From positions 1 through 64,000 of the forward strand of contig CAYSWV010000011.1 of assembly GCA_964434865.1 (NCBI GenBank): a stretch of DNA of 64,000 nucleotides, given 5' to 3'. The notes under the pieces are model-generated. The model saw only the letters and a program-made list of their open reading frames with translations. It did no database searches and was not told where the DNA came from. The position numbers and the translations under genes are program-made. Positions within the stretch are counted from its first letter, which is position 1. The number at the start of each line of letters is the position of its first letter. Shown piece after piece: positions 7,978 to 16,804 of the stretch. This stretch comes from CAYSWV01 sp964434865 (GTDB taxonomy: Bacteria > Cyanobacteriota > Cyanobacteriia > Thermostichales > Thermostichaceae).

Positions 7978-10799
7978 GCTTCTCCTTGCCAGGCTGCAAA
8001 AAAGGTGGTTAAGGGGAGTTGTTGAGCACAGTACCAGACTAGTTTGTAACATTGGTAGCAGTGGTTTGAATCCTCTGAAGGCCTCTTTTCTAGATCAATA
8101 GCCATTATTAGAGGTTTCAATTGGGTCACAATAGCTGGGAGTTGATGGTCTAGTAAAACCTCTTTAAGATCCTCAACCACTCGTTTGTGTAGCTTAGAGG
8201 ATTTTTGGGAGACTAAAAGCTGGACTAGACAAGCGATAGCATGGGGATGACCGGGTTCAAGAGTGGCTAATTGGTAAGCAAAGCGACGTTGGTCCATGGG
8301 GTTATCGACAGTCTGTAGTCGAGTTTCTAAAGAAGCAATCCGTTGAGCTAAATCGGGCGGCTGTGTCCCTAGCTTAGGGTGTTTAGGGAGGCGGCTGGGG
8401 ATCGTCTTGTCAGCTGGCTTGGCCTGAAGTCGAGTTTGGGCTATGGCATTGTTAGGATTAATGGCTAGCAGAGATTCAGCAGCTTGTATTTGAATAGAAT
8501 CAGGCTCGGTGGAATTGATCAGAGCTTCAAGTGTTGAGATCGCCTGGGGATGAGTAGGGTTAAGTTTACCTAGGCTGTAGGCCGCTCGACGTCGAATCGA
8601 GGGTTGCTGAGTTGAGTTGAGGATCTCGTTCAAAGACTGAATAACAGTAGGATGCTCGGGATCAATACGCCCTAAGCTTTCAATCACTTGTAAGCGCAAC
8701 CCCTCACTCTGAAGACTAGTCATGAGCTGACTCAGGACCATAATGGCTGTAGCATGACCTGGATCTAGAGTTTTACCAAGGGTATAGGCAGCTTGCCATC
8801 GAATAAACGGGTCTTTAGTATTCCAGATAAAAAACTCTAGGGCAGTTGTAGCTAAAGTCCGGTCTGTCTGCACTAAGGCTACTCTTGCAGCTTCGGCTAC
8901 GGGTGAGGGCACGGATCCATATCGCCACTGGATAATCTGGTTGAGGATGACACTGGCCTGACGACACTGAGGGTACTCTCCTAATCCAACAGCAGCCAGA
9001 CAGTAAACCTGATAGTCGTAAAAGCCACCACAACCATCTTTGAATCGGATCAGCTGTTCGATCAAGGTTTCTTTGTCTGAACTTTGAATATCAGGTCTAC
9101 CCAGCCAGAGTAAAAAGACCTCTCGCCATTGAGGACTCAAGATCGGCACTGCATAGGTTAGGTCTAAAAAGAAGGCTCCATCCGAAATAGCCAAAGCTGC
9201 AAAGTATTCTTGAAAGGTAGAGTGATAGAAGGCATAAATCTTCTCACCCGTTGTGGTTGAAATACCTACTTTATGAAGCCAGCCTAACTGTAAAGCCAGA
9301 TCCATTAGGTCTAGAGAATCATGAAATCCTGTTTCCACGAAAACTTGAGGCAATCGAAATCGGATATCAGGCTGTAAGAGAGCGTGAAAAGCCACCTGAC
9401 CCAGCAATCGATTTAACTGGTGTCGCTGAACTGCTGTTGTGGGAAAGCGATCTTGTTTCCATTCGTAGAAAGCCTCTACAAACTGCTGATAAAGCAGGGC
9501 TTGGGTTGAGGGAAGGGTGCCCCGACAGAGAAACCATGAGCGGCAGAGCAACGCCAACCGTAGGGGATTTTTGACTGCGTCTTTGATCCGTTTGTGCTTA
9601 GGCTGATTGAGAACGTGCTGCAACTGAAGGCTGAAGTCAGGCTGTGATGGGAACCAGCGATCGATAAACAGCCCCATTTGCTTAGTAGAGTTAAACGTTA
9701 AATTATAAAAAGTAGAGAACGTTTCAAGGGTATTTTTGCCACTATCCCAAACATTAGATCGACAGGTTAAAATCACATGGGCATCAGCTAGCCAGCCACG
9801 CAGTTCAGCCGTCAAACGAGTCAAAGCCGTAGCCGCTGTCATGGCCATTTCATCTAATCCATCAAGGAGTAACCAGACTCGACCGGATTGGACTTGTTGC
9901 ACTAGAGAGTCTTGCTGTTCAGAGGAGCTTTTGAGTGATCGAGTGACTTGCGGGATCCAGTCATGGAGAATGTAGTCAGCTAATGCAAAGTTGTGCAAAT
10001 CTGCTAGTGAGATCCAGATAGGTAGGGCCTGTTGATCTAGTAACCAATGTGCGATCTGTTGTAATAACGTTGTCTTACCAGCACCAGGCTCACCGACAAT
10101 AGCGATTCGTTGCCGTTCTGTCGCTTGTAATCGTTGATAAAAGTCTGCTAATGAGAGACTCATGTAAGTTTCTAGATCATCGACTGAGCCATTCAAGTCT
10201 CTTGGATCTGGACGATATCTTTCAACTAGCCCTAGAGGTAAGTAAATATCTTGCAGGTTAAAGGTAATCCCAGCATTAAAGGTGAGTGGATTGGTTGTCA
10301 GGCGTTGATAGTGATGGAGTTCCAAGTGGGTCTGACAATACTGCCACCACAGATCCTCAGGTGGATCAGAGGCTTCCTGGCGTTGTGTAGCTAGTTTGGA
10401 CTTTTCAGGACGGCGGTGCTCCCATTCCTGGTCTAATCGAGTTAGATTGGCCGTCCAGTCAATCCGGCGGTGCCAAAGACTCAGCGTGAAATGCCACACT
10501 TCAGATCCACCTTTGTTCGGGCGGTTATCCTCTAGAATCTCTAGAAAATCTTGAAAGCGGTGGAGTGCTTCTTTAATCTGGCTGGCTGTCAAGGAATGGT
10601 GGGCTAGGACTTCTAAATACCGAACTTTGGTTCTGACAATCAGACGCTGCTCAGTTTGCCAATGGATCTGTAGATGCGGATTAAGAGTAGCCCAGTCAGC
10701 ATCACTTAGATCTAGTTCCTCATTGGCATAGGCTAATAACACAGCTAATAGCTGTTGCGCTCGTTGCTTGGCTGCAGGTCCATAGCTAGGCCGGGCCAT
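7974..10799 (-). CDS. NACHT-family STAND NTPase with HEAT repeats
   Basis: A 941-residue signalling ATPase. Residues 1-135 match the N-terminal adaptor segment common in cyanobacterial NACHT proteins (FLEILEDNR, then WHFTLSLWHRR, then RRPEKSK). The NACHT core follows: Walker A GEPGAGKTTLL at about 236-246, Walker B WLLLDGLDEMA at about 309-319, and a CRSN sensor-like motif. Residues about 640-790 are at least four HEAT repeats of about 31 residues (units such as IRRRAAYSLGKLNP). No DNA-binding or clear effector domain is visible. Bacterial NACHT proteins include anti-phage sensors, so a defence role is possible but inferred. The gene is first in a two-gene operon with the GH3 enzyme and divergent from the Y RNA/rsr locus. 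Confidence 0.92.
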   Translation of the reverse strand: MARPSYGPAAKQRAQQLLAVLLAYANEELDLSDADWATLNPHLQIHWQTEQRLIVRTKVRYLEVLAHHSLTASQIKEALHRFQDFLEILEDNRPNKGGSEVWHFTLSLWHRRIDWTANLTRLDQEWEHRRPEKSKLATQRQEASDPPEDLWWQYCQTHLELHHYQRLTTNPLTFNAGITFNLQDIYLPLGLVERYRPDPRDLNGSVDDLETYMSLSLADFYQRLQATERQRIAIVGEPGAGKTTLLQQIAHWLLDQQALPIWISLADLHNFALADYILHDWIPQVTRSLKSSSEQQDSLVQQVQSGRVWLLLDGLDEMAMTAATALTRLTAELRGWLADAHVILTCRSNVWDSGKNTLETFSTFYNLTFNSTKQMGLFIDRWFPSQPDFSLQLQHVLNQPKHKRIKDAVKNPLRLALLCRSWFLCRGTLPSTQALLYQQFVEAFYEWKQDRFPTTAVQRHQLNRLLGQVAFHALLQPDIRFRLPQVFVETGFHDSLDLMDLALQLGWLHKVGISTTTGEKIYAFYHSTFQEYFAALAISDGAFFLDLTYAVPILSPQWREVFLLWLGRPDIQSSDKETLIEQLIRFKDGCGGFYDYQVYCLAAVGLGEYPQCRQASVILNQIIQWRYGSVPSPVAEAARVALVQTDRTLATTALEFFIWNTKDPFIRWQAAYTLGKTLDPGHATAIMVLSQLMTSLQSEGLRLQVIESLGRIDPEHPTVIQSLNEILNSTQQPSIRRRAAYSLGKLNPTHPQAISTLEALINSTEPDSIQIQAAESLLAINPNNAIAQTRLQAKPADKTIPSRLPKHPKLGTQPPDLAQRIASLETRLQTVDNPMDQRRFAYQLATLEPGHPHAIACLVQLLVSQKSSKLHKRVVEDLKEVLLDHQLPAIVTQLKPLIMAIDLEKRPSEDSNHCYQCYKLVWYCAQQLPLTTFFAAWQGEA

Positions 10800-11191
10800 A
10801 GGGATCTAGTCGAGTGCAGGTTGTGAAGGGGATGAAGCCATCGAGCTAACCCTCTGTGAAACTTAGCTTAGCTTATGATGTCATAGGTTATCAGCCAGGC
10901 TCATCCAGATCAAGTGGGCCATAACGGACATGGCTCTTAGCCGTTTAGCATCAACACTTAGGTCCCATAAAGTTAGGGGAATCCCCCAGGTCTCTAACCT
11001 CCCTTAGCTTTCAAACCTAGACTACAGCAGCGTAGGCGAAAATTTCAGCTGAACTCGCTTGAGGGAAGTGATCCTACCTATTCTAGAGACATCGAAAGGG
11101 ATGAAGCCAACCGACACGAGTCCTTCACTCCTCTGATCAAACTGGCAGGTAGTTTAAGAGTAAAACGCCTAAACATCCTTGTTTACCCCTT
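10800..11191. other. Divergent intergenic region upstream of the NACHT gene and Y RNA/rsr
   Basis: Nearly 400 bases with no gene visible. It must hold promoters for the minus-strand NACHT operon and the plus-strand Y RNA/rsr unit. I found no pair of -10/-35 boxes strong enough to call. A GC-rich stretch around 10970-11000 (GGGGAATCCCCC with flanking repeats of ctctaacctccc type) could fold, but I cannot assign it. Confidence 0.35.
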
Positions 11192-11287
11192 GCCCTAACG
11201 GGCCGACAAATGAGGGTTATCGCCTGTTAAGCGGGAGATGTGGGTGCAATTCCCACCCTGCCAATGTCCATTGTTTGCCTCAAGGGC
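11192..11287 (+). ncRNA. Candidate Y RNA (YrlA-like) with tRNA-like module
   Basis: It lies immediately upstream of the Ro60 homologue, where bacterial Y RNAs are usually encoded. The two ends pair: GCCCT (11192-11196) with AGGGC (11283-11287), and GGCCGACAAATG (11201-11212) with CATTGTTTGCC (11269-11279), leaving a small CG bulge like the bulged Ro60-binding helix of Y RNAs. Between them sits a tRNA-like part. One hairpin has a 7-base loop CTGTTAA, identical to a tRNA-Asn anticodon loop. It is followed by a 5-bp T-arm-like hairpin GTGGG-TGCAATT-CCCAC. No D-arm is present, so it is not a tRNA. The exact ends are not known. The 3' end runs up to the ribosome site of rsr. Confidence 0.7.
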
Positions 11288-11298
11288 TGGAGATCACG

Positions 11299-12903
11299 AT
11301 GAACTACAATTTTTATACCAAAACTAAGATACAAACCTCTCAATCTCAACCCATTGCTGGTCGTGAAGCCGATATGATCCAGGGCCGATCTGGGGGTTGG
11401 ATGTTTAAAGTGGATCGGTGGCAGCTTCTGCGTCGATGTCTACTCATTGGCACAGCTCAAAGTACCTATTATGCGAGTAAGCAAGCGTTAACAGGTGAGT
11501 TTATTGAAGTTGTCCAACGGGCAGTGGCAGCCGATCCAACTCGAGTGGCCTCTGATATCTTGTATGCTAGTGAGGGTCGATCCATTAACAACAGTGCCCC
11601 ACTCTTAGCTTTAGTGGTTTTGTCAATGGGTGAGTCTCCAGACGCTAAACAGGCTTTTCAAGAGATCTTCCCTCAAGTCGTCCGTACAGGTAGCCATTTC
11701 TATGAGTGGTTAAGCTACACCAAGGCCATGCGTGGGTTTGGCAAGATCGTGCGTGAAGTGGGCAAGGCTTGGTTATCCAACTCTGATGTTAAGGCCTTAG
11801 CTTATCAATTGTTGAAATACCAGCAACGGCAAGGGTTTTCACACCGAGATGCCTTGCGGTTGTTTCATGTAAAGCCCCCTACTGAAGATCATAACCAGTT
11901 ATTTCAATGGGTGATCCAGGGGTGGCAAGATCTACCAGCTCAGACCCCCTCAGAGGCAATGGCTCAGATCTGGTGGTATGAATGGCTAAAGCGGCATCCA
12001 CAGCAAACCCATCAGGCCATTAGCAAAGGACGATTGACCCATGAAATGGTGGCACCTGTAGGTCAGATGGACCGAAAAGCTTGGCAGTTGTTATTTAATG
12101 ACATGCCAATTGGGGCTCTCCTACGCAACTTAGGTTCCTTGACTCAACTGGGAGTATTGACTATCGATCATCGTGATAACCTCAAGCGAGTGCATCAGGT
12201 GTTAACGAATGCCAAGTACTTACGCAAAGGTCGAATTCACCCGATCGACATTTTGAAAGCACTCAAGACCTATCAATCAGGTGGACGTGTGGGGCAAAGC
12301 CAGAAAACCTGGAAACCCATCCCCCGAGTTATGGATAGCTTAGAGAAAGCCCTAGAGGTGTCATTTGATGTCCTGCCAGCTACGAATAAGACCTTCCTCC
12401 ATGCCATTGATGTATCTGGATCGATGTCTTATTACACCGTTAGCTCTATAGGACTCACCTGTTGTGAGATTGCCACAGTGATGGCCCTAGCTACAGCTAA
12501 AGCAGAATCGCATTATGTCATCCGAGGGTTTGCCACTGACTTTCGAGATCTGCAAATTACAGCTCGGGATGCTTTCAAAGATGCCATGGCCAAAGCCAGC
12601 CACCAAAACTTTGGGGGCACTGATGCATCAGTTGCTTACGATTGGGCCCTCTCTCATCGAGTCAAGGTGGATGTGTTCTGCTTCTGGACTGACTGTGAAA
12701 GCTGGGCCGGTCGCCATCATCCTTCACAGGCTTTAAAGGCCTATCGGCGTAAGCTCAATACCAAAGCTAAGGCTGTGTATATCACTCTAGCTCCCTATGG
12801 GATCTCCCTAGTGGATCCAGACGATCCTTTATCATGGGATATTGCTGGGTTTGACCCGGGTACACCCCGTTTGATCCAAATGGTAGCTTCAGGTGATCTC
12901 TAA
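11299..12903 (+). CDS. rsr: Ro60/Rsr-type TROVE-vWA protein
   Basis: A 534-residue homologue of Ro60, a ring-shaped HEAT-repeat protein that binds Y RNA and misfolded or decaying RNAs. The TROVE domain fills residues about 1-350 (early FKVDRWQLLRRCLLIGTAQ and YYASKQALT). The C-terminal von Willebrand A domain has a complete MIDAS site: DVSGSMS at about 371, the Thr in FGGTDAS, and the Asp in WTDCESW. The start is the ATG at 11299, with GGAG six bases upstream. An in-frame ATG at 11179 would translate the whole Y RNA and is rejected. The stop overlaps the convergent gene's stop by four bases. In other bacteria Rsr works with PNPase in stress and rRNA or RNA turnover; here that is inferred. Confidence 0.95.
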   Translation: MNYNFYTKTKIQTSQSQPIAGREADMIQGRSGGWMFKVDRWQLLRRCLLIGTAQSTYYASKQALTGEFIEVVQRAVAADPTRVASDILYASEGRSINNSAPLLALVVLSMGESPDAKQAFQEIFPQVVRTGSHFYEWLSYTKAMRGFGKIVREVGKAWLSNSDVKALAYQLLKYQQRQGFSHRDALRLFHVKPPTEDHNQLFQWVIQGWQDLPAQTPSEAMAQIWWYEWLKRHPQQTHQAISKGRLTHEMVAPVGQMDRKAWQLLFNDMPIGALLRNLGSLTQLGVLTIDHRDNLKRVHQVLTNAKYLRKGRIHPIDILKALKTYQSGGRVGQSQKTWKPIPRVMDSLEKALEVSFDVLPATNKTFLHAIDVSGSMSYYTVSSIGLTCCEIATVMALATAKAESHYVIRGFATDFRDLQITARDAFKDAMAKASHQNFGGTDASVAYDWALSHRVKVDVFCFWTDCESWAGRHHPSQALKAYRRKLNTKAKAVYITLAPYGISLVDPDDPLSWDIAGFDPGTPRLIQMVASGDL

Positions 12904-13577
12904 TAGCTTGTGATAGCTGCTTCAATGTTGTCAGGCTCTGTTACCAGAGGTGTCACTGAAGAGCAGCTGTCTGGATACCGTTGATTAGGATGCACTTTAG
13001 TCTCAATGGGTAGGTAGCTACCTGCAGCAATCTTGACACCAGGACCTAAATGGGATCCAGCCCCAACAAAGACTTGATCGCCAATTTCAATGGTTTTCAG
13101 ATACAGCATCAAATTAGCTCGTTTGGGTTTGATCACATGGCCTAACAACCCCACGTCATAGCCAAAGACCACTTGATCACCAATCTTTAACAGTCCTCGA
13201 TCTGAAATTTTAATTGCCGGAGTCCAAAATACACCTCGACCAATTTCTGATCCCCACAAGCGTAACCAGAGGGAAAAGGCACCCGGAATAAGACGCAGCA
13301 AAGCTTCTAGCGCCGGGAACGTAATATAGATTAATTGAAACTGATAGCTCCCCCACCAGGGTGAATAGGTTGAACCCACAAGATAGGTGATCCCTTCTGG
13401 CAACGGATAAAACAGCTGATGAATTCGGTACCCAGCGAGTGGCAAGCCATACAAGATGACCGGTAATACTAACAAGATCAATGGATTAGCAGTGATCACT
13501 ACACTAACAACAGTGGCTATAACCAGACCCACCACCAGTAACGGAAAAAATCCCAAGATCCAACTCAAACGTGTCAT
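12900..13577 (-). CDS. Membrane-anchored left-handed beta-helix (hexapeptide-repeat) protein
   Basis: A 225-residue protein. Residues about 1-60 form one or two TM segments. A short linker and a further hydrophobic stretch are followed, at about 105-210, by hexapeptide-type repeats (IGRGVFWTPAIKISDRG, IGDQVVFGYDVGLLGH, IGDQVFVGAGSHLGPGVKI). That is the fold of LbetaH acyltransferases. Active-site residues cannot be assigned with confidence, although a histidine at GLLGH sits where acetyltransferases carry their catalytic His. It is the last gene of the eight-gene oxidative cluster, 18 bp after the hydroxylase gene, with GAGGGAT before its ATG. It may acylate the cluster's product. The stop overlaps the end of rsr by four bases. 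Confidence 0.75.
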   Translation of the reverse strand: MTRLSWILGFFPLLVVGLVIATVVSVVITANPLILLVLPVILYGLPLAGYRIHQLFYPLPEGITYLVGSTYSPWWGSYQFQLIYITFPALEALLRLIPGAFSLWLRLWGSEIGRGVFWTPAIKISDRGLLKIGDQVVFGYDVGLLGHVIKPKRANLMLYLKTIEIGDQVFVGAGSHLGPGVKIAAGSYLPIETKVHPNQRYPDSCSSVTPLVTEPDNIEAAITSY

Positions 13578-13595
13578 AGATGATCCCTCTAAGCA

Positions 13596-14327
13596 CTAGG
13601 TAAAGGGCCAAAGTAGTTGTTTCCACAAGGGCAAAACGGTGGCTACACCTAAGCATTTTGGCCGTGAATTGGAATGAAAAGCATAGGTTCCATGTAAATA
13701 ATCCCAGACTTTAAAGTTAGCACCGAATAGCGTCTCGATCCCCTCAGCAGTGTGATGACAGGCGTGATCTTGTGGCAGGATCAACCAGGGGGACAAAACC
13801 CGATAGAACCCACTTTGCTCACAAGGCTGCCAAGAACTATGTCGCCACAGGTCTAATGCTGCTGTTAAACTGACACCGATTAGATAACTGGTTGGATCGG
13901 CTAAAAGATAGATAAATAGGCCGTGGATCCAGAGATATAAAATAAAAAAACTACTCCACAAGGTATTTCGAGAGGTCCCCAGGACATCCATCGTTGTCAC
14001 AGTGTGATGAACTTGATGAATCGGCCATAGCCCAGAGGTATGCAACAGCCGATGATTCCAGTAGTAAAGATAATCTACACCTACAAAACTCAATAAAAAG
14101 GCAGGGATGGCTGGCAAGGATCCACTATGTTCCAGGCCAGGTAAAAGATGGGGATAAAGGGTTAGAATTAAAAAAAGTTGCAGGATAGGGATCCCCAAAC
14201 CCTGACACAGAAGCCCCAATCCATCTAGAACCCAGTCTTGCCACGATTTGGCTTGGATTTGTCGGCGCTGCCTGCTATTGGTGAGTGTCAAGATGATCAG
14301 TAAAGTAAAGGCACTGAACACAATCAT
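13596..14327 (-). CDS. Sterol desaturase/fatty acid hydroxylase superfamily enzyme
   Basis: A 243-residue integral-membrane diiron enzyme. The histidine boxes are complete: HRLLH at about 92-96, HQVHH at about 103-107 and DHACHH at about 178-183, which is the HxxxH / HxxHH / HxxHH set that binds two irons. Four or more hydrophobic segments surround them. Members hydroxylate or desaturate acyl chains, sterols or carotenoids using electrons from a ferredoxin or cytochrome b5; a ferredoxin is encoded two genes upstream. The ATG lies three bases after the Rieske gene stop, showing co-translation. The substrate cannot be told from sequence. Confidence 0.9.
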   Translation of the reverse strand: MIVFSAFTLLIILTLTNSRQRRQIQAKSWQDWVLDGLGLLCQGLGIPILQLFLILTLYPHLLPGLEHSGSLPAIPAFLLSFVGVDYLYYWNHRLLHTSGLWPIHQVHHTVTTMDVLGTSRNTLWSSFFILYLWIHGLFIYLLADPTSYLIGVSLTAALDLWRHSSWQPCEQSGFYRVLSPWLILPQDHACHHTAEGIETLFGANFKVWDYLHGTYAFHSNSRPKCLGVATVLPLWKQLLWPFT

Positions 14328-14330
14328 AAG

Positions 14331-15353
14331 CTACACCCAAAACGAAACTGTAACTGACTGATCCGAGAGCAAACGTGGATCTTTGCCAGCTGCTAAGCAG
14401 TTACGAATCGACTCCACAAAGACATGAATGGTATCAGCAGGGGTATGGTGAAAGGCCTGACCATACTTGGTGATCACTTCTTGCTGTTGGTTTAAAATGT
14501 CAATGTCCTGGTTGATGATATGTTGAGCTGTCCAGCGAACAAAGGGGCGAGCGATCCAGGTCCAGATCCCATAATTAAAGGTGACATCGGTATAGACTAA
14601 GGTACTCGTATCTGTTTCTGGCACTGACTGACTTGTGATCAAAAGATGGCGAGCAGTACCAATCTTGTACTCTACACAGGTGATATTAGGCATGTAAAAG
14701 TTGTCAGCATGCTCAATCTCAGTTCCAGTTGGGTTGAGAAATCGGTGATACCACCCTAAGTTGTCAGTTTCTTGATGGTATTCCACTCGCACAGATCCAT
14801 TTTGCCGTCTAATGTGCATGGTTAAGGCTTGCTGTCGCTGGGTTCTGAAGACACCGGGATGCACCGATACAGTATGGGGAATGTCAATAAAGTTTTCAGC
14901 ACAGTTGGTCACCGAATTATGAAAACGGTTGATCACGCGAATGGTTTGCCAGCCTGGATGACGGTAATAGGGCATCGCAAAGGGAACGATCTCATCTTCT
15001 GGGTCTCGGCAGAGTCGGACATACACATACCCATCTTGCTCACATGTGGGGTACGGCTGTATCTTGCGGTTAGGATCAGCTTTAAACGTTGCACCTTCAG
15101 CAGGTACGGATATAACCTCACCCCGAGCATCATAAACCCACCCATGATAGGGACAGTGGAGACAACCTTGTTGGAGTGATCCCTCCGATAAGCGACTGTT
15201 GCGATGCAGGCATCGATCTTGTAAAGCTACAGGCTGTCCATCGGCTCCCCGAAAGATCACTAGCCACTCATTTAAGACTTGACGGGCCACTACCGTTTTA
15301 GGTTTGAGTTGTTCGCTTAAAGCCACGACATACCAAAAATCCTCAAATTTCAT
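14331..15353 (-). CDS. Rieske 2Fe-2S mononuclear-iron oxygenase (second of the cluster)
   Basis: A 340-residue oxygenase alpha subunit. The Rieske centre is CLH at about residues 48-50 with CPYH about 17 residues later (CLHCPYHGW). The catalytic iron site appears as NFIDIPHTVSVH at about 155-166 (Asp plus two His). The single-polypeptide form resembles pheophorbide-oxygenase/vanillate-demethylase-type enzymes. I chose the ATG at 15353, with GAGG six bases before it, over a GTG at 15365 that overlaps the ferredoxin stop. The neighbouring 2Fe-2S ferredoxin is the likely electron donor. The substrate is unknown. Confidence 0.9.
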   Translation of the reverse strand: MKFEDFWYVVALSEQLKPKTVVARQVLNEWLVIFRGADGQPVALQDRCLHRNSRLSEGSLQQGCLHCPYHGWVYDARGEVISVPAEGATFKADPNRKIQPYPTCEQDGYVYVRLCRDPEDEIVPFAMPYYRHPGWQTIRVINRFHNSVTNCAENFIDIPHTVSVHPGVFRTQRQQALTMHIRRQNGSVRVEYHQETDNLGWYHRFLNPTGTEIEHADNFYMPNITCVEYKIGTARHLLITSQSVPETDTSTLVYTDVTFNYGIWTWIARPFVRWTAQHIINQDIDILNQQQEVITKYGQAFHHTPADTIHVFVESIRNCLAAGKDPRLLSDQSVTVSFWV

Positions 15354-15361
15354 ACCTGACC

Positions 15362-15649
15362 TCACACATCAAGGACTTCAATTTGTAAAGGTCCCTTGGG
15401 TTTTAACTGACAGGCCAATCGGGCTTCAGGTTGATGGGGTGCCAAGACATCAAGGACTTCTTGTTCTAGCGTAGAAGCCGGAGCTGCTTTACCCACCACT
15501 CGCACTAGACAAGTGCCACAGATCCCAGTCCGACACCCAAACAACACAGGAGAATTCTCAGCCGTTAGATAATCAGCAAGGGGATGACCGGGGTGCAGTT
15601 GAATTGCAGCAAACGAGGTATTAGGAAACTGGATCTCAACGCCATTCAC
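15362..15649 (-). CDS. Plant-type 2Fe-2S ferredoxin
   Basis: A 95-residue ferredoxin. The iron-sulfur ligands are in FGCRTGICGTCLV (C-x4-C-x2-C at about residues 34-42) with a fourth Cys in ARLACQ about 37 residues later. This is the standard chloroplast/bacterial-type spacing. It has no signal peptide and is cytosolic. The start overlaps the end of the diiron oxygenase gene by 14 bases. It sits among two Rieske oxygenases, two diiron enzymes and a membrane hydroxylase, all of which need a one-electron donor, so it is probably dedicated to this cluster. Confidence 0.93.
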   Translation of the reverse strand: MNGVEIQFPNTSFAAIQLHPGHPLADYLTAENSPVLFGCRTGICGTCLVRVVGKAAPASTLEQEVLDVLAPHQPEARLACQLKPKGPLQIEVLDV

Positions 15650-16802
15650 GAGCTAAGGCCCTCCGGTGCCGCTTTAGAGTAATCTCAATCGAATTACTAG
15701 CCATAATGGCTATGTCTCGATTGCTAGGCCAAAGATAACCGATCTGATCTAGATACGCTTGGTAAGACGCAACAGCCTCTCGATGTGTGGCAAAACTTAG
15801 ATGTAAGCCTTCAGTTTCTTCAGCAAAGCAGGCCCAGATCAGTTGCTTCGCTTCACGGTCATCCAGATTGAAAACAGGTGATCGTAAGACTTTAAAAATA
15901 GCAGGAACTAGAGCTGGATCAAACCAAAAAATACCATTGATGGCAGCAGAAAAATAGTAGTGATCCAACTGGCAGCCTCGGATCCCCAAGTTGGCTATCC
16001 AAGTTTCCCAAGCCGTTGGGGGTTTCAAACACCGTACCACCTCTTGGCCAATCAGCGTTGAACTGGTGAAGTGAAAGCTTTCATCTAAGTAATGGTAGTG
16101 TGAAATTTGGCTGGGAATGGGAGCCTGATCAGATGGACAGTAGCGGCTGAGTTTGTACTGGATCAGTTTGCCATTCAGAGTGCGGAGACCTCGGACCGTG
16201 AAGTACTGGCAAGCTAAATAGGGGTTGTCAGCTGAGATGAGGCCAAAGGCGTGCAGTTGCAACTTTTTCCAGAAGGTTTTCAACTGATTTGTATCAGCAA
16301 AGATCATGGTTTCAGTAAACGGACCTCGCATCGCATACGTGAAGATCCGCTCGCCAAATAAAGCTTGTTCAACTGCTGTAGTGATGGTCTTAAATGCATA
16401 GATATGAGAGCGCTCCTGAGTTGACTCTAGATCTAGCATGTCACAAATCAAACGAAAGTCCTCTAGCGCAAATAAGCCAGCGGCGCTGGTTTGATTAAAC
16501 AGAATCGTGGCAATCTCAGCTGAAATAATTTGAGTGTAGTAGGCCACCCAATAAAGCTGATTTAAAATCACCCGTTGATGGACACTGGCCTGATCCCACA
16601 GAGGGGTCCCGTAGAGCAATGAAAACTCCTCAGGGTTCCAGTAGTCATGTTGGCAGTCTTGATAGTTAAACTGAGCCACTAACTGATCTAAGTGATCAGA
16701 CTGATCTTGCTGCTGATTGCGAGTGTAGTTAAGTTGCAAGCGACGCAGGAGTTTTTGATCGTCTGCCAGTGGAGATTGAAGTGAAGGTGAAGGTGTCAAC
16801 AT
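15636..16802 (-). CDS. Diiron ferritin-like oxygenase, possibly AurF-related
   Basis: A 388-residue, mostly helical protein. Carboxylate/histidine motifs in helical context suggest a ferritin-like diiron site: Glu in QIISAEIATILF, ERSHIYAF, YHYLDESFHFTSS, GCQLDHYYFSA and EETEGLHLSF. The pattern and length resemble the AurF/para-aminobenzoate N-oxygenase type of enzyme, but I cannot confirm each ligand. The start is the ATG at 16802, just after the upstream stop; an earlier ATG at 16823 would overlap the previous gene. No strong Shine-Dalgarno site is seen, which suggests coupling by re-initiation. Its role is probably oxygenation of the cluster's substrate. Confidence 0.65.
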   Translation of the reverse strand: MLTPSPSLQSPLADDQKLLRRLQLNYTRNQQQDQSDHLDQLVAQFNYQDCQHDYWNPEEFSLLYGTPLWDQASVHQRVILNQLYWVAYYTQIISAEIATILFNQTSAAGLFALEDFRLICDMLDLESTQERSHIYAFKTITTAVEQALFGERIFTYAMRGPFTETMIFADTNQLKTFWKKLQLHAFGLISADNPYLACQYFTVRGLRTLNGKLIQYKLSRYCPSDQAPIPSQISHYHYLDESFHFTSSTLIGQEVVRCLKPPTAWETWIANLGIRGCQLDHYYFSAAINGIFWFDPALVPAIFKVLRSPVFNLDDREAKQLIWACFAEETEGLHLSFATHREAVASYQAYLDQIGYLWPSNRDIAIMASNSIEITLKRHRRALAREWR

Positions 16803-16804
16803 AG

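Noticed and set aside
9251..9574. 107-codon plus-strand frame inside the NACHT gene
   Set aside because: It is a shadow of a strongly supported NACHT frame on the other strand.
11192..11287. Reading this stretch as a true tRNA-Asn
   Set aside because: There is no D-arm or normal acceptor stem. Only an anticodon-like loop and a T-arm-like hairpin are present, and the position suits a Y RNA.
11179..11298. N-terminal extension of the Ro60 frame by 40 residues
   Set aside because: It would translate the candidate Y RNA. The ATG at 11299 has a good ribosome site and matches the protein's family start better.
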